Assembly (NCBI GenBank): GCA_903919125.1
Contig: CAIXGS010000061.1
Location: 1 to 64,000 of the forward strand
DNA length: 64,000 nucleotides
Source: an uncultured Spartobacteria bacterium
GTDB taxonomy: Bacteria; Verrucomicrobiota; Verrucomicrobiia; Chthoniobacterales; Chthoniobacteraceae
Direction: 5' to 3'
A program made the translations under genes and the position numbers. How positions within the stretch are numbered: the stretch's first letter is position 1; every line of letters starts with the position of its first letter. Of this stretch, positions 8,722 to 16,633 are shown in pieces. The notes beneath the pieces were generated by a model. The model ran no database searches and was not told where the DNA came from. It saw only the letters and a program-made list of their open reading frames with translations.

Positions 8722-11394
8722 CTACCGCGCGTCGAACTGGAGCCAGTCGAAGTTCATCAACCCACCTTTTCCTGGGTTCACGAATACTGCGTATACATCT
8801 GCGCGGTCTGGGACGTTTTCGATTGCGAGACGGGGCGCCTTTAATTCCACCCAGTTATCCCAGCCCCCAGTGGGCTTGACCTCAAACTCCCCCAGTAGCG
8901 AGCCGTCCGCCGCCCCAAGCCGTAACTCGACCTTTCCGCCAGCGCCCCCAGAGGCGACGCGACACGTGAAACCGCCAACCTGTTTGAGAGGAACGTCCTT
9001 AAACGCCGCGCTATTTCCATGGCCAATACTTCCGAGGAACTTGCTTCCGGACGCCAATTTACTTCCCAAAGTTTTGCAGCCACCGGGGCTCTCATTGCCC
9101 TCGGCTTCAACGCGACGCAAACGCAACTGCACACGAGCCTTGCCGGTGAGCGGAGGCGCTTCACCCCGGCCGTTGTCGGTGTAACTGGCCTCTAGAACTG
9201 CGATCTTCACGCTGCCTTCCTTCGACGCAGTCACCTCGCCACTCAGTCCGCGTTGTCCCCCTGCACCGCCGGTTTTGCCGCGCTCCAGTGAGAACACCCA
9301 CGAGACCATCTGCGCAATTTCATCCGACGTGTGCTGCTGATGCGCCAACATGGGAATGGGCCCCCAGACGCCGCTACTCCCATTTCGTACGCGCAAAACA
9401 CTGGCTTCAAGCGCTCCGTTCACGCCTTTATATTTCTCCGCGACCTCCAAGTAAGACGGCCCCACCAAACGCTGTTCGACTTGATGACAATTGAAACAGT
9501 CGCTCTGTTTGGCGAGCGCCATCCCCGGATCAATGTTCGTTTTCTCGTCCGCACTTTTGAGCCAACGACTTTCCACCACCACGCGCGGGCCCATCGCATC
9601 GGCGTGTTCCGTAGAAGCGCCATCTTCAAAATCGTTCACCGCGACCTTAAAGGCAACGGGTTGACCGGGGGTGAAAAAGTCACCGGGCTGTGGGCTTTCG
9701 AAGCGGACTTCGGGCACACTGTTTCCCACCACGACATTCGTCGTCTTAGTCGTGAAAGCGCCTTGTGCGTCCGTCACCGTCAACTCTACCACCGCATTGC
9801 CCCGCTTGGTAAATGTCGTCGCAAAGCTAGTTCCCGTGGATAATACGGCCCCTCCAGACTGCAAACGCCAAGCGTACTTGAGCTCGCCCCCTTCTCGTTT
9901 GTAAGTGCCCTGCGAAGTGAAATTAACCGCCAAGGGTTCGCGCCCAGAACTCACGCTGGACTGAATGTCCACCACGGGCGGAAGGTTGCCGCGCACGTAG
10001 GAAATCTTGAGCAGCTTCGCATCCAGGTTTGCACCCCAAGTCGTCCCGTAATCGAGCATGTACATGCACCCATCCGGGCCAAAACGCACGTCCACAGGAC
10101 GGCGAACAAGAAAGCCCGAAGTGACTTCCTCGTCTTTCACTTTGTCAGAAACCACGGTGAGCGCATTTGAAAACGGATCTACCCCCGCGAGGTCACCCTT
10201 GGCATCCATGCGTGCCCATTTGATGAAGGGCCGCTGCCAATCCCAGAACAACAGCGAACCGTCGTATTCAGCAGGGAAGCCATTCGTTTTTTCGAAGGAA
10301 GCCTGATAATGGAAAACTGGACCGGCACAGGCGGTGCGTCCTCCGGTTCCCAACATCGGGAACTCCGGTGAATCTTCATAGGGCCAATAAATCCAAGCCG
10401 GTTGTGCAGGTGGAAGTTCCTTGGCTCCAGTGTTATTCGGACTGTTGTTCACAGGCTTTGCTGGATCTGGGAATGCGCCAATTTCTTGCGTCGCGAAGTC
10501 GAACTTTGCGTAGGAAAAATTGTTGCCGACAAAATAGGGCCACCCGAAAAAGCCGGCTTTGCGCGCCTGATTGATTTCGTCGTAACCGCGTGCGCCTCTC
10601 GGGCCGTCCACGCGGGCATCCGGTCCCACTTCACCCCAGTAGAGCCACCCAGTTTTCGAGTCGATGTTAATGCGCCACGGATTACGGCAGCCCATCACGT
10701 AAATTTCGGGACGCCCTGCGGAACCGTCTTTCGGAAAAAGATTCCCGTCCGGAATGGTGTAACCCCCTTCAGCCGTGGGACGAATTCGAAGAATTTTACC
10801 AATGAGATTGTTGGTATTGGCTGCGGTTCTCTGGGCGTCCCAAGGTTCGCGGCCAGCCTGTTCGTCACTCGGAGAATACCCACTGGAGCCGAACGGATTG
10901 GTATTGTCGCCCGAGGAATATAAAAGGTTCCCCTGCGGATCGAACATCACCGAGCCGGCGTGATGACAACATTGAAGACGCTGTTCAGCGGACGTGAGCA
11001 GCACTTTTTCCGACGCCATATCCATCACGTCGCCGTTCATCGTGAAGCGGCTAAGCTTTTGACCGTCGAAATCTGGTGGCGAGTACAGGCAATAAATCCA
11101 ATGGTTCTCCGCAAACTTCGGATCCAGAGCAAACCCGATGAACCCGTTTTCTTGTCCGTTAAACACCTCTAGTTTTCCGCAACTCACCACCGTGCGCAGC
11201 TCAGGTTTCCAGACCTTCAGAAAGCCACCGATTTCATTGAAGAAGATGCGGCCGTCTGGGGCGAGGTGGAGCTGCATGGGTTGCGGCATCCCCTTCGCAA
11301 GCACTTCGACTTGAAAACGATAGTCGGTGACTTCCGCCTGACTCAAGGTAGCGGCTGCAAAAAAGGCCAGCATCGTAAAAGGTTTATATTTCAT
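8722..11394 (-). CDS. PQQ-dependent sugar dehydrogenase-like protein with PKD and cytochrome c domains
   Basis: ATG at 11394 gives a signal peptide (cleavage near SQAEV). Domains in order: a six-bladed glucose/sorbosone dehydrogenase-like propeller (about residues 20-470, with paired histidines in CCHHAGSV and the WGEVGPDAR segment), a PKD domain (about 475-565, with TYKREGGELKYAW-type strands), a single-haem cytochrome c (CFNCH near 640), then a C-terminal carbohydrate-binding-like beta domain. The expected role is periplasmic sugar oxidation with electrons passed to the haem. PQQ synthesis genes are absent from this window. The next gene on the same strand encodes a FG-GAP protein and may be co-transcribed upstream of it. 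Confidence 0.83.
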   Translation of the reverse strand: MKYKPFTMLAFFAAATLSQAEVTDYRFQVEVLAKGMPQPMQLHLAPDGRIFFNEIGGFLKVWKPELRTVVSCGKLEVFNGQENGFIGFALDPKFAENHWIYCLYSPPDFDGQKLSRFTMNGDVMDMASEKVLLTSAEQRLQCCHHAGSVMFDPQGNLLYSSGDNTNPFGSSGYSPSDEQAGREPWDAQRTAANTNNLIGKILRIRPTAEGGYTIPDGNLFPKDGSAGRPEIYVMGCRNPWRINIDSKTGWLYWGEVGPDARVDGPRGARGYDEINQARKAGFFGWPYFVGNNFSYAKFDFATQEIGAFPDPAKPVNNSPNNTGAKELPPAQPAWIYWPYEDSPEFPMLGTGGRTACAGPVFHYQASFEKTNGFPAEYDGSLLFWDWQRPFIKWARMDAKGDLAGVDPFSNALTVVSDKVKDEEVTSGFLVRRPVDVRFGPDGCMYMLDYGTTWGANLDAKLLKISYVRGNLPPVVDIQSSVSSGREPLAVNFTSQGTYKREGGELKYAWRLQSGGAVLSTGTSFATTFTKRGNAVVELTVTDAQGAFTTKTTNVVVGNSVPEVRFESPQPGDFFTPGQPVAFKVAVNDFEDGASTEHADAMGPRVVVESRWLKSADEKTNIDPGMALAKQSDCFNCHQVEQRLVGPSYLEVAEKYKGVNGALEASVLRVRNGSSGVWGPIPMLAHQQHTSDEIAQMVSWVFSLERGKTGGAGGQRGLSGEVTASKEGSVKIAVLEASYTDNGRGEAPPLTGKARVQLRLRRVEAEGNESPGGCKTLGSKLASGSKFLGSIGHGNSAAFKDVPLKQVGGFTCRVASGGAGGKVELRLGAADGSLLGEFEVKPTGGWDNWVELKAPRLAIENVPDRADVYAVFVNPGKGGLMNFDWLQFDAR

Positions 11395-11532
11395 GAGGTT
11401 GTGAGTGGTTTGATTGGGGTGCGCATCCATCGAGACGCGACAATTTTACCAACATTGTTGGTGTTCACCGAGATGGTTTTACCGCGCCTAACCCAGCGGG
11501 TTTTGCTGCGGTCGGGCTTGCTGTTACGCAGA

Positions 11533-12777
11533 CTACTTTTGCTCGAAAACGAAGGCGCCCTTTTTGTTACCCACGAGGATGCCGGGCTTCTTGCCCACTC
11601 CGAGCGGGCCGGCCATCACTTGGGTTCCGACGCCGGAATCGCTATCGATAAGGTGCGGAATAAATTCTGCATCCTTGCCGTTACGCCTGAGTTCAAACCA
11701 GTAAAGAACGGCTGGGGCGTTGGGGTCAATGTCGCCAGCAGGGCCGTGCGCCCAGAAGCGTTTTCCACTAACGAGGTCGGGCAGTCCATCGCCGTTGAGG
11801 TCCAGTAAAGCCAGAGCGTGGGGTTGGGTGAAGACCGTGCCGTGTGATGTTTCCTCGGGCTTCGCGCCGACGATCATGTGTTTTTTCCAACCTTGCACAC
11901 CATCTTCCTTGGTTTGTTCAAACCAAGCGATCCCATTCCCGTGGGCTTCCAAGCTCGTGACGACGTCTGGGAGGCCGTCGCCATTGACGTCGTTGACAAG
12001 CATTTGAGCACCGCCCTTGCCAAAGATGAACTCATGAAAAGCCCACGCTGGGTCGCCGTCCAATACCGCCGGCTGCTCCCACCAACCGCGCGCTTCGAGC
12101 ATGTCTGGGCGACCATCTCCGTTTACATCGCCAATGCCGATCCCATGCGTAAAGCGCTGCCATGGACCCTTCGGAGATATCGGGTGCCACGTCCATTCCG
12201 CGTCGGGTTGACCTTTGACAGGTAGCGCGTATCCAAGAAAGCCACCGCTACTGCAAACCAGACCCTTTCGTCCGTCGGCCAATACCGGCGCATAAGTCGG
12301 TGATTCGTTATCTACCGAAGCGAGGCAGAGATGCTTCTTCCACACGCCACCTTCTGCCTTGGGGTTCTCGTACCAGAAGGTCTCCTTACCCGGAAAACCA
12401 ATCACCAGAATGTCATCCCAACCGTCTCCATTGAAATCATCTGTGAATGCTATGAAGTTGTCTGAGTACCCATTTTTGGGGCTCTTCGCACCCATGAATC
12501 CCGGAAGTGTTTCCGCCGGTTCGCCCGGCTTGGCTAATTGCCACGTCGCGGTGGCGGGATACACCTCATGTTTTTTTGTGAAATCCGGCCCTTCAAACCA
12601 CCATGGGCCGTAGGCAACGTCCGGAGTTCCATCGTGATTAAAATCACCAATGGTGGCGCCTTCCGCCCAGAAATCGTCAGTGATTTGTTTTCGGGAAAAA
12701 CTGGGCTCTGCGGCTTGGACAGAAGCCGAGATTAGAGCGAGCGTTGCAACAAAGAACACGGTACGGGGGACGTTCAT
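11533..12777 (-). CDS. Secreted FG-GAP/VCBS repeat protein
   Basis: ATG at 12777 gives a signal peptide ending near VQAAE. The mature protein carries at least five calcium-binding-like FG-GAP repeats, seen as DFNHDGTPD, DFNGDGWDD, DVNGDGRPD, DVNGDGLPD and DLNGDGLPD, which would form a beta-propeller. Such proteins in this phylum often bind carbohydrates or partner enzymes, but the ligand cannot be read from the sequence. It lies 138 bases upstream of the PQQ sugar dehydrogenase on the same strand, suggesting a shared transcript and shared role. Confidence 0.85.
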   Translation of the reverse strand: MNVPRTVFFVATLALISASVQAAEPSFSRKQITDDFWAEGATIGDFNHDGTPDVAYGPWWFEGPDFTKKHEVYPATATWQLAKPGEPAETLPGFMGAKSPKNGYSDNFIAFTDDFNGDGWDDILVIGFPGKETFWYENPKAEGGVWKKHLCLASVDNESPTYAPVLADGRKGLVCSSGGFLGYALPVKGQPDAEWTWHPISPKGPWQRFTHGIGIGDVNGDGRPDMLEARGWWEQPAVLDGDPAWAFHEFIFGKGGAQMLVNDVNGDGLPDVVTSLEAHGNGIAWFEQTKEDGVQGWKKHMIVGAKPEETSHGTVFTQPHALALLDLNGDGLPDLVSGKRFWAHGPAGDIDPNAPAVLYWFELRRNGKDAEFIPHLIDSDSGVGTQVMAGPLGVGKKPGILVGNKKGAFVFEQK

Positions 12778-12870
12778 GAAAAATAGTGTGCAGACGTTTT
12801 CGTCGGCAGGAAAGCGCAGAACACGAAAAACCGCTGCACGTTCCCTGCGCTGAGTTCTAAGACATGCCGC

Positions 12871-12895
12871 CATCTTTCCGATTGTAGCAAAGATG
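12871..12895 (-). terminator. Hairpin downstream of tRNA-His fragment, probably its displaced terminator
   Basis: A 7-bp perfect stem (CATCTTT and AAAGATG) encloses an 11-base loop. Read on the - strand it begins immediately at the end of the tRNA-His 3' fragment, exactly where an ancestral terminator would sit. No comparable hairpin follows the intact tRNA-His. Confidence 0.45.
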
Positions 12896-12924
12896 GGGTG
12901 ACCGACGGGACTCGAACCAGCAAC
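12894..12924 (-). pseudogene. 3' fragment of a tRNA-His gene
   Basis: Read on the - strand this stretch reproduces the T-arm, the 3' acceptor strand and the CCA of the intact tRNA-His at 13804-13879. One T-stem position differs, which breaks a pair. No matching 5' half (acceptor, D-arm or anticodon arm) precedes it, so it cannot make a tRNA. It marks the left boundary of the small insertion. Confidence 0.8.
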
Positions 12925-12994
12925 AGGCGGATCGCCTCGGAACGTGCGCGCCGTAACGCTCGCACGAAGATGCGGATTATGCTAAAACTGTCCC

Positions 12995-13417
12995 ATGAGT
13001 GGATCTGACATCCGTTGGCGACAGCGCCTGCAAAGCTTTCGCAAAGCGTTCAAGCGCCTCTCTGATGGAGTGCAGATTAGTGAAGAACGAAGGCTTTCAG
13101 AACTGGAACAGCAAGGGCTTATACAAGCCTTTGAATTCACCCACGAGTTAGCTTGGAATGTGCTAAAAGATTATCTTGAAGACCAAGGGTTACAGGGTGT
13201 TATAGGATCTAAGGGAGCGACTCGGGAGGCTTTCAAGAACGGTCTTCTCTTAGAGGGCGGAGTTTGGATGGACATGATCAAAAGCCGAAATCAGACCAGC
13301 CACACTTACAATGAAGCCACGGCGAACGAGATCACCTCAGCCGTCACCGGACGTTATTTTTCGCAATTTAAGATCTTCCTTGAGCGTTTCACCGAGCTCG
13401 AAAAAGCCGACTCATGA
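12995..13417 (+). CDS. HEPN-family (HI0074-type) nucleotidyltransferase substrate-binding protein, toxin-like
   Basis: The 140-residue all-helical protein matches the HI0074/TIGR01987 type of HEPN domain. Near residues 98-105 it has RNQTSHTY, the R-x4-H-x-Y motif that in HepT-class toxins forms the RNase site, and whose tyrosine is AMPylated by the MntA antitoxin. The C-terminus overlaps the next gene by four bases (ATGA), so the two are translationally coupled. The pair lies inside a small element flanked by duplicated tRNA-His ends. Toxin or antiphage activity is inferred from family knowledge, not shown. Confidence 0.87.
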   Translation: MSGSDIRWRQRLQSFRKAFKRLSDGVQISEERRLSELEQQGLIQAFEFTHELAWNVLKDYLEDQGLQGVIGSKGATREAFKNGLLLEGGVWMDMIKSRNQTSHTYNEATANEITSAVTGRYFSQFKIFLERFTELEKADS

Positions 13418-13758
13418 AAACCAAACACGGCTTGCATGCTCAAGTAGTAGACCAAATCGTGGCGGTACTCGCCCGATTCCCTGAGATTAGAAAAGTCGTG
13501 CTTTTTGGTTCTCGGGCGAAAGGGGTGCAAAAGCCGGGGTCCGATATCGATCTAGCAATCTGTGGCGTAAACCTCGACTGGCGAACCCTCGGTAGAGTTG
13601 AGGACGCTCTGGACGATCTTCTCCTTCCCTACTGTTTCAGCCTGTTGATTTACAACGATACCACTGATGCAGAAGTAGCAGCTCACATTCAAAGGGTGGG
13701 ATGGGTTTTTTACGTCCGCGAGAACGCCGAAGAAAGCGCCCTCACCCCATCATCCTGA
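13414..13758 (+). CDS. MNT-family minimal nucleotidyltransferase (MntA-type antitoxin)
   Basis: The 114-residue protein has the minimal nucleotidyltransferase signature GSRAKG followed ten residues later by SDIDLA, giving the G-S-x10-D-x-D metal-binding motif. MntA-class antitoxins neutralise their HEPN partners by adding AMP to the tyrosine after the R-x4-H motif; that tyrosine is present in the upstream protein. Start ATG overlaps the HEPN stop. No further gene lies between it and the tRNA-His. Confidence 0.88.
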   Translation: MKTKHGLHAQVVDQIVAVLARFPEIRKVVLFGSRAKGVQKPGSDIDLAICGVNLDWRTLGRVEDALDDLLLPYCFSLLIYNDTTDAEVAAHIQRVGWVFYVRENAEESALTPSS

Positions 13759-13803
13759 AGGTGCGGCTTTGATGAAGTTCGAAGAAACGCACGACTCCAA
13801 AGA

Positions 13804-13879
13804 TGGGGTGACCGACGGGACTCGAACCCGCAACAACCAGAATCACAATCTGGAGCTCTACCATTGAGCTACGGCCACC
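13804..13879 (-). tRNA. tRNA-His (anticodon GTG)
   Basis: The cloverleaf folds with a seven-pair acceptor (one G-U), anticodon stem CCAGA/TCTGG with GTG in the loop, and a T-arm with TTCGAGT. The extra 5' G (-1) opposite C73, diagnostic of tRNA-His, is encoded. The 3' CCA is encoded and the 3' end is duplicated at 12894-12924. Confidence 0.97.
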
Positions 13880-14023
13880 ATCTTTGGGGCCTTGGAGTCT
13901 AGCAGTAGCCGTGCCCATGCCAAAACCTTTTTACTGAGAAATAAGGCGTCGGCTCCATTCTTCCGTTCCTCTAAAAACAGCCTCTTTCCAGCACGCGTTG
14001 CCTGCGTTATCTTCCCCACAACT

Positions 14024-14872
14024 GTGAATCCTCCCGCGATCACTATTCAAAATCTTTCCAAAGACTTCACCGTACCGTTTCGGAAAGAGCCGGTACGAGC
14101 GTTGCGCGATCTCTCATTGCAAATTACTGCGGGCGAGGTATATGGACTGCTTGGCCCAAACGGTTCAGGGAAGAGTACTGCGATGAAAATCCTGCTCGGC
14201 CTCGTGCTTCCCACGGCGGGCTCCACTGCGATTTTTGGGGTCAGTTCCAGGCGTGTCGAAAGCCGGGAAGCCGTGGGTTTCCTGCCCGAGAATCCCTATT
14301 TTTACAAATACCTGACGGGATTGGAGACGGTACTCTTTTTTGGAAAACTCTGCGGCCTGAGCGGCTCCACGTTGACTGACAAAGCGCACGCGCTGCTGCG
14401 CACCGTCGGTTTGACGGACGCCGCCGGACGCCGTCTGGGAGGCTATTCCAAGGGTATGCTGCAGCGTATCGGCCTTGCACAGGCGCTTATCGGGGACCCT
14501 CGCCTTTTGGTGTTGGACGAGCCCACGGCCGGAGTAGACCCAGCAGGCTCGCATGACATTCGGGACTTAATTCTTCAGTTTAAGGCGCAAGGCATCACTG
14601 TGCTTTTGTGCTCCCACTTGCTCAGTCAAGTGCAGGAGATCTGCGACCGTATCGGAATTATGCACCAGGGCCGTTTGCTCACAGAAGGCCGCCTGGATGA
14701 GCTACTGAATAGTCATGCCAAGCCCGAATGGACGGTGGAAAACGCGTCCCCAGAATTGCTCGCTCAGATCGAGTTGCTCGCCGGCAAAGCAGGCGCACGC
14801 ATTGTAGAGCGGGCGCAGCCGCAAACTGATTTAGAACGCTATTTTTTGGAGGTCACCCGTGGAACCCATTAA
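14024..14872 (+). CDS. ABC transporter ATP-binding protein
   Basis: The nucleotide-binding domain has Walker A GPNGSGKST, a signature variant YSKGMLQR in place of LSGGQ (typical of CcmA/DrrA/NatA-type exporters), Walker B LLVLDEPTAGVD and an H-loop in CSHLL. GTG at 14024 is chosen because homology starts a few residues later; an ATG frame from 13892 adds a low-complexity leader directly beside the tRNA. It overlaps the permease gene by 14 bases, so the two form one exporter of unknown substrate. Confidence 0.9.
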   Translation: MNPPAITIQNLSKDFTVPFRKEPVRALRDLSLQITAGEVYGLLGPNGSGKSTAMKILLGLVLPTAGSTAIFGVSSRRVESREAVGFLPENPYFYKYLTGLETVLFFGKLCGLSGSTLTDKAHALLRTVGLTDAAGRRLGGYSKGMLQRIGLAQALIGDPRLLVLDEPTAGVDPAGSHDIRDLILQFKAQGITVLLCSHLLSQVQEICDRIGIMHQGRLLTEGRLDELLNSHAKPEWTVENASPELLAQIELLAGKAGARIVERAQPQTDLERYFLEVTRGTH

Positions 14873-15773
14873 CACAACTTCCTCGAGCGGAGTGAACAGC
14901 GCACCACGCCACCGGCTCTTTTCGTGGCTGCGCGTCTGGGCGCTTGCACACAATACGCTGTTGGAATTGATCCGGCTCAAGGTGTTTTATTTCCTGCTGC
15001 TCTTCGCCTTTCTCGTGATTGGCAGTTCAATTTTCACCGTCAAATTCAGCTTCCAGAATCCCATCCAGATCCTCAAGGACGTCGGTCTGGGCGCAATGAG
15101 CATTTTCTCCTGGCTCCTCGGACTTCTCTGCACAGCGAACCTTATCCCAAAGGATCTCGAGGATCGTACGCTTTACACGATCCTCGCCAAGCCGGTGCCG
15201 CGCTTCGAATATATTTTTGGTAAACTATTGGGCGTGTTTGGGATGCTGACTATTGCGATCTTGCTTATGAGTGCGCTTTTCGCCGGTGTCCTCGGCCTGC
15301 GAGAACAGCAGGAACTTGCAGAGCTCGCGGCCAACACCCCGCAAGAGCAGCTTGCAGCCGCTATGGCGGAAGTGCGTGCGTCCGCGTTTCAGGCGAACCT
15401 CGTGCCCGGTATTGTACTCATTTTGATCAAGGCGCTGCTTTGCTCCACGCTGACACTGTTGTTATCCACTTTCGCCACTTCGTCGGTGTTCACGATGCTG
15501 ACCTCGGTCATCATCTACCTCATCGGCCATGTACAAGGCGTCGCGCGAGAAGCGTGGCTTTCGGGCGGCGACGTTTCCCCGTTGCTCAAAGTTCTTTCGG
15601 CAGGAGTGGCGTTGGTGTTTCCAGATTTGCAGCTTTTCAACGTGGTCGATGAGATCGCCGTGGGTACGCTGCTCCCAGCCACATTGTTCTGGCAGGTCGC
15701 CGGCTTTGGAGCGTTGTACACGCTAGTGTACTTTTTGCTCGCCCAGATCGTGTTCGCGACAAGGGAGTTGTAG
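14859..15773 (+). CDS. ABC transporter permease (ABC-2 type)
   Basis: The 304-residue protein carries about six hydrophobic segments in the ABC-2/NosY-like arrangement, with the cytoplasmic motif KDLEDRTLYTILAKPVPR after the second helix, characteristic of ABC-2 permeases. Its GTG start lies eight bases after a strong TTGGAGG ribosome site inside the end of the ATPase gene. It is the membrane partner of that ATPase. The long loop between residues 145 and 170 is rich in Glu/Ala/Gln. Substrate unknown. Confidence 0.87.
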   Translation: MEPINTTSSSGVNSAPRHRLFSWLRVWALAHNTLLELIRLKVFYFLLLFAFLVIGSSIFTVKFSFQNPIQILKDVGLGAMSIFSWLLGLLCTANLIPKDLEDRTLYTILAKPVPRFEYIFGKLLGVFGMLTIAILLMSALFAGVLGLREQQELAELAANTPQEQLAAAMAEVRASAFQANLVPGIVLILIKALLCSTLTLLLSTFATSSVFTMLTSVIIYLIGHVQGVAREAWLSGGDVSPLLKVLSAGVALVFPDLQLFNVVDEIAVGTLLPATLFWQVAGFGALYTLVYFLLAQIVFATREL

Positions 15774-15802
15774 TTGTTGCGTACGGCGCGCCGCCTCCCG
15801 GC

Positions 15803-16618
15803 TTAGTGCTCCGCAAAAAAAGGATTCCAGATGCTCTCCCAACCCACCGTCGTGAGGGGACCATGGCCGGGACACAAAACGGTGGCCGACGAGAGGCTGA
15901 AAATGACCTCGCGATTCGTCCGTAACGCTGCGGCATAATCCACCTTCGCTCCGCCCATGGAGCCAGCAAATAGCGCGTCACCGACGACGGCAATTTCCTT
16001 TTCCAGTCCTGTAATGTGGTAAGTGGTGCCGCCCTTGGAGTGGCCGTAAGTCAAACTAGAGACCACCTGCAGGTCGCCCAAACTCCACGCGCGACCCGTC
16101 GCAAAAGACTCCGCGCCGTCGATGGGCTCAAGCGCGTTTACAAAAGCTGGTGCGCCGGTTTTTTCACAAAGCCGATCCAAATCAAAAACGTGATCGCCGT
16201 GCGTGTGGGTTAGAAAGACGGCCTGCAAACTCAGTCCGAGCTCCTCGATGCGTGCGAGCATCGGCCCGCAATCCGCGCCAGTGTCGAAAGCGGCAGCGCA
16301 CTTCGTGGTCGGATCCCACACGACGTAACTGTTCACCAACATATCGTCGAACGGCGTGGAGAATGCCTCCAGGCCGTGCACGGCGAGCGGTGGCGGTGCG
16401 GACGTCCCTGCCGCTAGCGCACTCAGAGCGTCGGGGTTTAGCGAGAGAACGCTCGCTACAGCGCGACCGACAGCGTCGTTCCACTGTCCAGTGCGCAGCG
16501 CCACGACTTCGCTCTGCGAAACAGCAGCGCGCTCCGCGACCATTGCGTCTGTTACAACGAGGCCGCGCATCGCCTTGGAAACGACGTCAGCAAAAGTATC
16601 TTCCTGAGGGATGCTCAT
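15803..16618 (-). CDS. MBL-fold metallo-hydrolase with N-terminal helix-turn-helix-like domain
   Basis: The C-terminal two-thirds (about residues 85-271) is a metallo-beta-lactamase fold with metal ligands in THTHGDH, a GHSKGG segment, GDALFAG and PGHGP, as in glyoxalase II-like hydrolases. Ahead of it, residues 15-65 form a short helical region (VAERAAVSQSEVVALRTGQW) that reads like a lambda-repressor-type helix-turn-helix. There is no signal peptide. It lies 15 bases downstream of an MFS transporter gene on the same strand, so the two are likely co-transcribed. Whether the N-terminal part binds DNA is inference. Confidence 0.8.
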   Translation of the reverse strand: MSIPQEDTFADVVSKAMRGLVVTDAMVAERAAVSQSEVVALRTGQWNDAVGRAVASVLSLNPDALSALAAGTSAPPPLAVHGLEAFSTPFDDMLVNSYVVWDPTTKCAAAFDTGADCGPMLARIEELGLSLQAVFLTHTHGDHVFDLDRLCEKTGAPAFVNALEPIDGAESFATGRAWSLGDLQVVSSLTYGHSKGGTTYHITGLEKEIAVVGDALFAGSMGGAKVDYAAALRTNREVIFSLSSATVLCPGHGPLTTVGWESIWNPFFAEH

Positions 16619-16633
16619 GATCGGCGATGCAGC

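Larger units (their letters stand above)
12888..13828. mobile_element. Small tRNA-His-associated insertion carrying a HEPN/MNT pair
   Basis: A 31-bp perfect direct repeat occurs at 12888-12918 and 13798-13828. The right copy is the 3' end of an intact tRNA-His; the left copy is a detached 3' fragment of the same gene. This is the usual footprint of a tyrosine-recombinase element integrated in a tRNA 3' end, with the intact tRNA restored at one side. Only two genes fit between the copies and no integrase is present. The interior has lower G+C than its surroundings (26/60 by hand count at 13081-13140). Confidence 0.75.

Noticed and set aside
12894-12975. A second complete tRNA at the left border
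   Set aside because: Only the 3' third matches tRNA-His. No 5' acceptor strand, D-arm or anticodon arm can be folded before it.
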